From NCBI RefSeq assembly GCF_005503625.1, contig NZ_SCMX01000017.1, positions 1-64,000 of the forward strand: a DNA stretch of 64,000 nucleotides. Direction: 5' to 3'. Made by a program: the position numbers and the translations under genes. Shown piece after piece: positions 57,201-64,000 of this stretch. The notes below the pieces were generated by a model. It saw only the letters and a program-made list of their open reading frames with translations. It had not been told where the DNA came from and made no database searches. The DNA comes from Cupriavidus sp. 2SB. GTDB lineage: Bacteria; Pseudomonadota; Gammaproteobacteria; Burkholderiales; Burkholderiaceae. Position 1 is the stretch's first letter. Each line of letters begins with the position of its first letter.

Positions 57201-58181
57201 CTAGGCGGCGTCGAGCGCGCGGCGCGCGGCATCGACGATCTGTGCCACAGACGGCAGGTAGCTGTGTTCCAGCCGCGCCAGCGGCACCACGGTGTCGTAG
57301 CCGGTCACGCGCTGCACCGGTGCGCTCAGCGAATACAGTCCCGCATCGGCCAGGTTCGCGGCAATCTCGGCGCCTACGCCCGCAGTGCGCGGTGCTTCGT
57401 GAACGATCACGCAGCGACTACTCTGCGCCACCGATTCGAGGATCGTTTCCATATCGAGCGGCTTGAGCGTGGCCACATCGATGACCGCTGCGGAAATGCC
57501 TTCGTCGGCCAGTTGCTCCGCAGCGGCGAGCGTTTCCTGCACCATCGCGCCCCAGCTCACGAGCGTGATGTCGGTGCCTTCGCGCAGCGTGAAGCAGGCG
57601 TCGAGCGGCAGGGCCTGACCATCGTCGAGCACTTCTTGCCGGAACAGGCGATACAGCCGCGTTGGCTCGAAGAAGATCACGGGATCCGGATCGCGTATGG
57701 CCGCGAGCAACAGGCCATAGGCACGCGCGGGCGAGGACGGCATGACCACGCGTAGCCCCGGGATATGGGCGAACAATGCCTCGGGGCTTTCGGAATGATG
57801 CTCGGGCGCATGGATGCCCGCACCGCTGGGCGCGCGCACGACCATCGGACAACCGAGCCGACCGCGTGTGCGATGCCGCATGTGGCCGGCGTGATTCAGG
57901 ATGTTGTCGATGGCCGGATAGATGAAGCCGGCAAACTGGATTTCGGGCACGGGCTTGAGACCCATCGCCGCCATGCCGATGGCTGCGCCGACAATGCCGC
58001 CTTCGGCCAGCGGGGTATCGATGACGCGTGTCTCGCCAAAGCGCGCCTGCAGGCCAACCGTTGCACGGAAGACGCCGCCGTTGACGCCGATGTCTTCGCC
58101 AAGCAATACCACGTCAGCGTCGTGCGCGAGTTCATAGGCGAGGGCCAGGTTCACGGCTTCCACGAGATGCAGTTCAGCCAT
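57201..58181 (-). CDS. pdhB: 2-oxoacid dehydrogenase E1 beta subunit
   Basis: The 326-residue protein is the transketolase-like beta subunit of the alpha2beta2 E1: GEDIGVNGGVFRATVGLQ, DTPLAEGGIVGAAIGMA, EIQFAGFIYPAIDNILNH, and the C-terminal HEAPRTAGVGAEIAANL. The proposed ATG (AELHLVEA) lies inside the end of the E1 alpha gene, an eight-base overlap, with GGAGAG upstream. Together with the alpha subunit it decarboxylates the 2-oxoacid and loads the lipoyl arm of E2. The symbol follows common usage; a branched-chain substrate (bkd) cannot be excluded. Confidence 0.9.
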   Translation of the reverse strand: MAELHLVEAVNLALAYELAHDADVVLLGEDIGVNGGVFRATVGLQARFGETRVIDTPLAEGGIVGAAIGMAAMGLKPVPEIQFAGFIYPAIDNILNHAGHMRHRTRGRLGCPMVVRAPSGAGIHAPEHHSESPEALFAHIPGLRVVMPSSPARAYGLLLAAIRDPDPVIFFEPTRLYRLFRQEVLDDGQALPLDACFTLREGTDITLVSWGAMVQETLAAAEQLADEGISAAVIDVATLKPLDMETILESVAQSSRCVIVHEAPRTAGVGAEIAANLADAGLYSLSAPVQRVTGYDTVVPLARLEHSYLPSVAQIVDAARRALDAA

Positions 58182-59271
58182 GATCGCTCTCCGTGCTGGC
58201 GTTCGTCTGGGCGTAGCGTTGCGCGGTGTCGAGCTGCGCGGCCATGGCATCGGGCAACGTTTCGTAGAGGCAGTCGAACATGGCCGAGACATCGGGATGC
58301 GGCAGCGCCAGATAGGCTTGCACCGCATCGGCCACGGCCTGCTGGCATTCGCCGATCAGCGCTTCCTCACGCGTGGCATCCCATGCACCGAGGCTCGCCA
58401 GATAGGTGCGCAGGCGCGAGATGGGTTCGTGGCGCCAGGCTTCCTTGACCGTGGCATCGTCACGGTAGCGCGACGCATCGTCAGCAGTGGTGTGGTCGCC
58501 CAGCCGATAGGTTACGGCTTCGATCAGCGCCGGCCCGCGGCCCTCGCGCGCACGTTGGATCGCGTCGTCAACACGCTGCCGCACGGCGATGATGTCGTTG
58601 CCATCGACCTGTTCGCCGGGAATGCCTGCCGCAATGGCCTTCTGCGCCAGCGTGGCCGCCGCCGTCTGCCTGGCACGCGGCATCGAGATGGCCCACTGGT
58701 TGTTGTTGATGACGATGACCAAGGGCACCTGCCATGCACCGGCCATGTTCATGCCTTCGTAGAAGGCCCCGTTCGATGTGCCGCCATCGCCGATGATGCA
58801 GACCGCCACGGCGCCGGGTTTGCGCTGCTTCAGCGCGAAGGCGATGCCCGCCGCATGGCCCACCTGGGTGCCGATGGGCACGCAGTTGCCAAAGTCGTGC
58901 GGCACTGCGGCAAAAGCACTGCCGCGTTCGTCGCCCCCCCAATACAGCAGGCTCTCCGTCATCGTGACGCCCCGCACAAATTGCGCAGCGTGATCGCGAT
59001 AGGAAGGCACGAGGACATCGTCCGTCCGCATCGCCGTGGCTACGCCGACGCCGACCGCTTCCTGCCCCAGTGCCGACGCAAACGTGCCGATCTGGCCGGT
59101 GCGCTGCATCGCAATGGCCTTGAGATCGAACTGCCGGGTCAGCACCATGGCGCGATAGAGCGGCAGCAACGCAGCCGGATCGCGGGCAAAGTCGGGAAGG
59201 TCGGGTGCGGGAACACCCTCGGGGGAAAGATAGCGGGTAAAACCAATCTCAAAGCGCGCAACAGTGCCCAT
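58174..59271 (-). CDS. pdhA: 2-oxoacid dehydrogenase E1 alpha subunit
   Basis: The 365-residue thiamine diphosphate-dependent subunit has the cofactor motif GDGGTSNGAFYEGMNMAG with the trailing NN in VINNNQWAIS, the phosphorylation-loop-like RLGDHTTADDASRYR, and YRAMVLTRQFDLKAIAMQR near the N-terminus. The ATG at 59271 is preferred over one 33 bases upstream because AAGGGGA lies immediately before it. It starts the E1alpha-E1beta-E2 operon. Its substrate is probably pyruvate or a branched-chain 2-oxoacid. Confidence 0.9.
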   Translation of the reverse strand: MGTVARFEIGFTRYLSPEGVPAPDLPDFARDPAALLPLYRAMVLTRQFDLKAIAMQRTGQIGTFASALGQEAVGVGVATAMRTDDVLVPSYRDHAAQFVRGVTMTESLLYWGGDERGSAFAAVPHDFGNCVPIGTQVGHAAGIAFALKQRKPGAVAVCIIGDGGTSNGAFYEGMNMAGAWQVPLVIVINNNQWAISMPRARQTAAATLAQKAIAAGIPGEQVDGNDIIAVRQRVDDAIQRAREGRGPALIEAVTYRLGDHTTADDASRYRDDATVKEAWRHEPISRLRTYLASLGAWDATREEALIGECQQAVADAVQAYLALPHPDVSAMFDCLYETLPDAMAAQLDTAQRYAQTNASTESDHG

Positions 59272-59585
59272 GTGGTGGTCCCCTTGTGCGATGCGGTGCA
59301 GCATCTCGTGAACGCTGCTGCTTTCGACTATAGGAGACGGCAGGGGAGAATGGGCGTGCGGTGGCGCGCGTTTGAACGCGATGGCATTTGCGATGCCTTC
59401 GACTTACTCCCCTCTCCCATGCAATGGGAGAGGGGCGCACAACAGGAGCATACGTAAAACGCATTTGTATATGCATCCCTACCCATATGCACCCGCCGTA
59501 TAACGCGGCGCGATTTGATTCGTTGTCTGCGCGATGGCGGTTCCCTACAGTGCAAGGCTTGTGCCCTTCCCCCAGAGAGCCCGTC
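59272..59585. other. Divergent control region between the E1 alpha gene and the dioxygenase gene
   Basis: These 314 bases hold no gene that I can support. A REP-like hairpin lies at 59404-59437, and the sequence ATATGCA occurs twice close together around 59468-59492. No clear -35/-10 pair was found. Confidence 0.5.
59404..59437. repeat. REP-like hairpin, half-copy of the 54989 element
   Basis: TTACTCCCCTCTCCC is followed by CCCCTCTCCCAT/ATGGGAGAGGGG, a 12-base-pair hairpin with a GCA loop. It repeats the first half of the composite element at 54989. Confidence 0.65.
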
Positions 59586-60461
59586 ATGAGTTTTGCAGTC
59601 GATACCCTCCAGGATTTCGAGATCCGCCCGTTCGATGCCGCGCTTGGCGCCGAAGTGGTTGGACTCGACCTGAACCAGCCGCTGTCCGACGAGGATTTCC
59701 GGCGCATCCATCGTGCCCATCTCGATCACCACGTGGTGGTGTTTCGAGACCAGCGCATCACGCCCGATCAGCAGATCGCGTTCAGCCGCCGCTTTGGGCC
59801 GCTGCAGATCCACGTGCTGAATCAGTTCCAGTTGGCCAACCATCCCGAAATCCTGATCGTCTCCAACGTGCTAAAGGATGGCAAGCCGATCGGTCTCGGC
59901 GACGCAGGCCACTTCTGGCATTCGGATCTCTCGTACAAGGAAAAGCCGAGCCTGGGCTCGCTGCTGCATGCCATGGAACTGCCAGCGGAAGGCGGCGATA
60001 CGCTGTTCGCCAACATGCATGCCGCATGGGATTCGTTGCCTGCCGAGCTGCAACGCAAGGTGGAAGGACTCACAGCCGAACACACCTATCTTGCGCGCTA
60101 CGCCGAATTGCAGAAGCGCAGTCCGTGGCGTCCAAACCTGACGGCCGAGCAGATCGCGCAGGTCAGGCCGGTGATCCAGCCCGTGGTGCGCACGCATCCG
60201 GAGACGGGTCGCAAGGCACTGTTTGTCAGCGAGCATTTCACGACGCGCATCGTCGGCCTGCCCGAGGATGAAAGCCGCGCGCTGCTCGATACCTTGTTCG
60301 CGCACAGCGTGAAGCCGGAACACGTCTATCGCCACCAATGGCGCGAGCACGACCTGGTGTTCTGGGACAACCGCTCGTTGCTGCATCTTGCAGCCGGCAC
60401 GCCTGACCATCTGCGTCGCGTGATGTACCGCACGACGATCGAAGGCGACACACCGTTCTGA
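59586..60461 (+). CDS. TauD/TfdA-family Fe(II)/2-oxoglutarate dioxygenase
   Basis: The 291-residue enzyme has the metal triad of the family: H112 and D114 in FWHSDLSY and a distal histidine in DNRSLLHLA, plus an arginine near the C-terminus (HLRRVMYRTT) for 2-oxoglutarate. Typical substrates are taurine, alkyl sulfonates or aryloxyacids. It lies just ahead of a substrate-binding protein, ATPase and permease of the sulfonate/nitrate ABC family, which argues for organosulfonate use (inference). A GAGAG-like site precedes the ATG weakly. Confidence 0.9.
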   Translation: MSFAVDTLQDFEIRPFDAALGAEVVGLDLNQPLSDEDFRRIHRAHLDHHVVVFRDQRITPDQQIAFSRRFGPLQIHVLNQFQLANHPEILIVSNVLKDGKPIGLGDAGHFWHSDLSYKEKPSLGSLLHAMELPAEGGDTLFANMHAAWDSLPAELQRKVEGLTAEHTYLARYAELQKRSPWRPNLTAEQIAQVRPVIQPVVRTHPETGRKALFVSEHFTTRIVGLPEDESRALLDTLFAHSVKPEHVYRHQWREHDLVFWDNRSLLHLAAGTPDHLRRVMYRTTIEGDTPF

Positions 60462-60534
60462 TCGGTCATTCTGATCGGCCGTCCTGATCCCGCATCGAAT
60501 CATCACCCTACCGAACCAGCTCCGGAGCCCCTGC

Positions 60535-61560
60535 ATGTCCCTGTTTTCGTCCGCCACTACCTTGACCCGCCGCGCCACGCTGGCCTTGCTGACCGCCGGC
60601 CTCGCCGTGACCGGCACGGCCCATGCGGAAGGCAAGATTCGCATTGCCGAGCAGTTCGGCGTGGTCTATCTGCTGCTGAACGTGGCGCGCGATCAGCAAC
60701 TGATCGAAAAGCACGGCAAGCAGCAGGGCGTCGATGTGAAGGTGGAATGGACGCAGCTCTCCGGTGGCTCGGCTGTCAATGACGCGCTGTTGTCGGGCGC
60801 GATCGATATCGCCGGTGCAGGTGTGGGCCCGCTGCTGACGCTGTGGGACCGCACGCACGGCAAGCAGAACGTGAAGGGCGTGGCGTCGCTAGGCAACTTC
60901 CCGTACTACCTTGTTTCGAACAATCCGAAGGTGAAGTCGATTGCCGATTTCACGGAGAAGGATCGCATTGCATTGCCGGCGGTCACGGTGTCCGTGCAGT
61001 CGCGTGTGCTGCAACTGGCGGCGGCGAAACAGTGGGGCGACAAGGAATTCAATCGCCTCGACAAGTGGACGGTTGCCGTGCCCCATCCGGACGCCGCGGC
61101 GGCAGTGATTTCCGGCGGCACCGAGATCAACAGCCACTTCGGCAATCCGCCGTTCCAGGAGCAGGAACTGGCCGGTAACCCGAACGCGCGCATCGTGCTG
61201 AATTCGTACGATGTGCTGGGCGGTCCGGCGTCGGCCACGGTGCTCTACGCCACCGAGACATTCCGTAACGAAAACCCCAAGACGTACCGCGCTTTTGTCG
61301 ATGCACTGGCCGAGGCCGCGCAGTTCGCCACGAAGAATCCGGAGGCCGCCGCCGATCTCTACGTCCGCGTGAACAAGGCGAAGATCGATCGCGCGCTGCT
61401 GGTCAAGATCCTGAAGAACCCGCAGGTCCAGTTCAAGATCGCGCCGGAAAACACGTACGCGCTGGCCGCGTTCATGCATCGCGTGGGCGCGATCAAGAAC
61501 CAGCCGAAGTCGTGGCAGGACTATTTCCTCCAGGACGCAGCCACGGCCAAGGGGAGCTGA
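60535..61560 (+). CDS. ABC transporter substrate-binding protein (SsuA/TauA-like)
   Basis: The 341-residue protein has a signal peptide (twin-basic TRRATLALLTAGLAVTGTAHA, cleavage near residue 31) and a periplasmic binding fold of the NitT/TauT type: IRIAEQFGVVYLLLNVARD, GAIDIAGAGVGPLLTLWD, VSVQSRVLQLAAAKQWG. GGAG lies eight bases before the ATG. It follows the dioxygenase by 73 bases and precedes the ATPase by one base. The ligand is probably a sulfonate, aryl or alkyl. Confidence 0.9.
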   Translation: MSLFSSATTLTRRATLALLTAGLAVTGTAHAEGKIRIAEQFGVVYLLLNVARDQQLIEKHGKQQGVDVKVEWTQLSGGSAVNDALLSGAIDIAGAGVGPLLTLWDRTHGKQNVKGVASLGNFPYYLVSNNPKVKSIADFTEKDRIALPAVTVSVQSRVLQLAAAKQWGDKEFNRLDKWTVAVPHPDAAAAVISGGTEINSHFGNPPFQEQELAGNPNARIVLNSYDVLGGPASATVLYATETFRNENPKTYRAFVDALAEAAQFATKNPEAAADLYVRVNKAKIDRALLVKILKNPQVQFKIAPENTYALAAFMHRVGAIKNQPKSWQDYFLQDAATAKGS

Positions 61561-61561
61561 T

Positions 61562-62410
61562 ATGGCAGAAGCATTGCATGGCGGCGCGCGCTTGCGCGTG
61601 GTGTCGCAGCCGCAGCCGTTGCTGCAGGTTGATCGCGTATCGCTGGAATACCGCACGCCGCAGCGCGTGGTACGTGCCACGCATCAGGTGAGCTTCGACG
61701 TGCACGCGGCGGATCGCTTCGTGTTGTTGGGACCATCGGGCTGCGGCAAATCGACATTGCTCAAGGCCGTGGCTGGCTTCGTGCCGCCCGCCGAAGGCGA
61801 GATCCGGCTCGAAGGTCAGCGCGTGCGCGCGCCGGGACCGGACCGCATCGTCGTGTTCCAGGAGTTCGACCAGTTGCCGCCGTGGAAGACCGTCAAGCAG
61901 AACGTAATTTTTCCGCTGCGGCAATCAGGCAGGATGTCGAAGGCGGAAGCTGCCGATACGGCCATGCACTTTCTGAACAAGGTGGGACTGGCCGCGTTTG
62001 CCGATGCGTATCCGCACACGCTGTCGGGCGGCATGAAACAGCGCGTGGCCATTGCGCGCGCGCTGGCGATGCGCCCCAAGGTGCTGCTGATGGACGAGCC
62101 GTTCGCGGCGCTCGATGCGCTGACGCGACGGCGCATGCAGGAAGAACTGCTCGCGCTGTGGGACGACGCCGCGTTCACGCTGCTGTTCGTCACGCATTCG
62201 ATCGAAGAAGCACTCGTGGTGGGGAGTCGCATCCTGTTGCTGTCGCCGCATCCGGGCCGGGTGCGAGCGGAGCTGAACAGTCACCAGTTCTCGCTGGCGA
62301 GTCAGGGCAGTGCGGAATTCCAGCACGCCGCGCGCATCCACAACATGCTGTTCGAGACGCCTGCCGAGACACACGACGCGCAGGAACGCGTGATCGCAGC
62401 AGGGCATTGA
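61562..62410 (+). CDS. ABC transporter ATP-binding protein (SsuB/TauB-like)
   Basis: The 282-residue ATPase has Walker A GPSGCGKSTLL, Q-loop VVFQEFDQLPPWKTVKQNV, signature LSGGMKQRVAIARALA, Walker B VLLMDEPFAALD and the switch histidine in FVTHSIEEAL. AAGGGGAG precedes the ATG, which lies one base after the binding-protein stop, so the genes are tightly coupled. It powers uptake with the permease at 62413. Confidence 0.93.
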   Translation: MAEALHGGARLRVVSQPQPLLQVDRVSLEYRTPQRVVRATHQVSFDVHAADRFVLLGPSGCGKSTLLKAVAGFVPPAEGEIRLEGQRVRAPGPDRIVVFQEFDQLPPWKTVKQNVIFPLRQSGRMSKAEAADTAMHFLNKVGLAAFADAYPHTLSGGMKQRVAIARALAMRPKVLLMDEPFAALDALTRRRMQEELLALWDDAAFTLLFVTHSIEEALVVGSRILLLSPHPGRVRAELNSHQFSLASQGSAEFQHAARIHNMLFETPAETHDAQERVIAAGH

Positions 62411-62412
62411 AC

Positions 62413-63282
62413 ATGACGACGATTCAACCGACCATCCGCCCCGAATACGAGCGCGTACTCGAACCGTTCACCGCCGTGCCGCTGTCGCGCGGATTGCCGT
62501 GGTATCGACAACTCTGGCAGCAGGGCTGGTTGCGCAAGGCAGTGATCCTTGCCGTGCTGGCTGTGATCTGGGAAATCGCCGCGCGTATTCAGGACAACGA
62601 CCTGCTGCTGCCAACCTTCCAGGCCACGGCGCGTGCGTTTGGCGATGCAGTGGCCAGCGGCGAGTTGCCGGGCAAGGCTGCCGTGTCGTTGTCGATCCTG
62701 CTGCAAGGTTACGCGGCGGGCATCCTGCTGGCGTTCGTGCTGACCACCGCAGCCGTGTCTACGCGTATCGGACGAGACCTGCTGGAGACGCTGACCGCGA
62801 TGTTCAATCCGCTGCCGGCCATCGCATTGCTACCGCTCGCGCTGCTGTGGTTCGGGCTGGGCAGCAAGAGCCTGATTTTCGTGCTGATTCATTCCGTGTT
62901 GTGGCCGTTGGCGCTGAATACGTACGCGGGATTTCGCGGTGTGCCCGAGACACTGCGCATGGCCGGGCGCAACTACGGTCTGCGCGGATTGCGCTACGTG
63001 GTGCGGATCCTCGTGCCTGCTGCGTTGCCGGCGATCCTGTCGGGCCTCAAGATCGGCTGGGCGTTTGCATGGCGCACGCTGATTGCGGCCGAACTGGTGT
63101 TCGGGGCATCGTCGGGCAAGGGCGGGCTGGGCTGGTACATCTTCCAGAACCGCAACGAGCTTTATACCGACCGCGTGTTCGCGGGGCTGGCCACGGTGAT
63201 CCTGATCGGGCTGGCCGTGGAAGGGCTCGTCTTCACCACGCTCGAACGGCTGACCGTGCGCCGCTGGGGACAGCAGCACTGA
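62413..63282 (+). CDS. ABC transporter permease (SsuC/TauC-like)
   Basis: The 289-residue protein has about six membrane segments and the EAA coupling loop RMAGRNYGLRGLRYVVRILVPAALP. It starts two bases after the ATPase stop. The N-terminal ~35 residues are soluble (MTTIQPTIRPEYERVLEPF). It completes the dioxygenase-transporter set. Confidence 0.92.
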   Translation: MTTIQPTIRPEYERVLEPFTAVPLSRGLPWYRQLWQQGWLRKAVILAVLAVIWEIAARIQDNDLLLPTFQATARAFGDAVASGELPGKAAVSLSILLQGYAAGILLAFVLTTAAVSTRIGRDLLETLTAMFNPLPAIALLPLALLWFGLGSKSLIFVLIHSVLWPLALNTYAGFRGVPETLRMAGRNYGLRGLRYVVRILVPAALPAILSGLKIGWAFAWRTLIAAELVFGASSGKGGLGWYIFQNRNELYTDRVFAGLATVILIGLAVEGLVFTTLERLTVRRWGQQH

Positions 63283-63331
63283 ACCATCGGATGATTGCCG
63301 AAGGCGGGCAGGCGGCGTATCGTGTCGGGTC

Positions 63332-64000
63332 ATGAACGCGATCCATCATGCCGCCGCCCAGGGCTTCTCGACCCAGGCCGATACCTACGCCCGAGGGCGT
63401 CCCGACTACCCCGCCGCGCTGGCCGACTGGCTGCGCGACACACTAGGGCTGGCGCCCGGCAAGGTCGTGGTCGACCTCGGTGCCGGCACAGGCAAGTTCA
63501 CGCGATTGCTGCTGCCTACGGGCGCCAGGGTGATCGCCGTGGAACCCGTGGACGCCATGCGCGCCCAGCTTTCCTCGAAACTTCCCGATGTGCAGGCGCT
63601 GGCAGGCAGCGCGGAGTCGATGCCGCTGCCCGATGCGAGCGTCGATGCCGTGGTGTGTGCGCAGGCGTTTCACTGGTTCGCAAATGAAGTCGCCATGCGC
63701 GAGATCGGCCGCGTGCTGAAACCGGGTGGCCGCCTCGGCCTGATCTGGAATGTGCGCGACGAATCGGTGTCCTGGGTCGCGCAACTCACCACGATCATGA
63801 CGCCCTACGAGGGCGATGCGCCGCGCTTCTACAAGGGCGACTGGAAGACAGTATTTCCCGCCGAGGGATTCGGGCCGCTGGCGCTGCAGAAACTCCCCTA
63901 TACGCACGATGGCGATCCGGAACAGGTGATCGTCGACCGCATCATGTCGGTGAGCTTCATCGCATCGTTGCCAGCGACGGAACAGGACGCCGTGCGCGCA
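63332..64000 (+). CDS. Class I SAM-dependent methyltransferase, truncated by the window edge
   Basis: The frame begins MNAIHHAAAQGFSTQADTYA and is open to the last base, so the gene is incomplete in this window. The SAM-binding motif is VVVDLGAGTGKFTRLLL, with the second-strand acid in RVIAVEPVDAMRAQ and the FHWF segment of the methyltransferase_11 group. It resembles proteins annotated as putative methyltransferases of small molecules; the substrate is unknown. It is not obviously part of the transporter operon. Confidence 0.85.
   Translation, partial: MNAIHHAAAQGFSTQADTYARGRPDYPAALADWLRDTLGLAPGKVVVDLGAGTGKFTRLLLPTGARVIAVEPVDAMRAQLSSKLPDVQALAGSAESMPLPDASVDAVVCAQAFHWFANEVAMREIGRVLKPGGRLGLIWNVRDESVSWVAQLTTIMTPYEGDAPRFYKGDWKTVFPAEGFGPLALQKLPYTHDGDPEQVIVDRIMSVSFIASLPATEQDAVRA

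Overview
The window is 64 kb of GC-rich chromosome with dense, short-spaced genes. Gene content points to a betaproteobacterium of the Burkholderiaceae, most likely Cupriavidus or Ralstonia (inference from gene types and composition; no rRNA or other marker is present). I see no tRNA, rRNA, CRISPR array, transposase or phage gene, and the last gene runs off the right edge.

Region 1 (about 0.8-26.2 kb) is a large alpha-glucan/trehalose locus, mainly on the minus strand. One operon is glgE, treS-maltokinase fusion, glgB, glgX, malQ. A second is glgP, glgA, treZ, treY. A PAS/PAS hybrid sensor kinase sits between them on the plus strand. Together they encode the TreS-Mak-GlgE route (trehalose to maltose to maltose-1-phosphate to glucan), the TreY/TreZ route (glucan back to trehalose), GlgA elongation and GlgB branching, and turnover by GlgX, MalQ and GlgP. 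No glgC is present.

Region 2 (26.2-40.5 kb) looks like a stress-response island. Two divergent sigma-54 activators, one with no sensory domain and one NtrC-type, are followed by a histidine-kinase-like protein whose ATPase half is degenerate. Then come small soluble or membrane proteins (PRC-barrel, BON, glycine-rich membrane protein, DUF3008, DUF3309), a DUF3182 protein, an alpha/beta hydrolase, a eukaryote-like topoisomerase IB, a stress-type SDR and two ParB-like paralogues. By eye I find a series of good -24/-12 (GG-N10-GC) sigma-54 promoters in front of these transcription units and in front of glgE. Several lie 37-38 nt before the start codon. A recurring inverted repeat close to CGTGTA-N5-TACACG lies upstream of several of them and in the activators' own intergenic region. 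My main proposal is that this is one sigma-54 regulon joining glucan/trehalose metabolism to an island of poorly characterised stress proteins.

Region 3 (40.7-51.6 kb) holds an iron alcohol dehydrogenase and gabD with a divergent IclR regulator; the ubiU-ubiV-ubiT genes for oxygen-independent ubiquinone synthesis behind an FNR-type site; a convergent siroheme-decarboxylase-like gene; an MFS/LysR divergent pair; a lipoprotein; and an H-NS-like protein.

Region 4 (52-64 kb) holds an NCS2 purine-type permease, cheV behind a sigma-28-like promoter, a 1-Cys peroxiredoxin, a 2-oxoacid dehydrogenase E1alpha/E1beta/E2 operon, a TauD-like dioxygenase with a sulfonate/nitrate-type ABC transporter, and a partial methyltransferase. 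Hairpin repeats lie at 54989-55118 and 59404-59437. All promoter and operator calls come from reading motifs by eye and are predictions.
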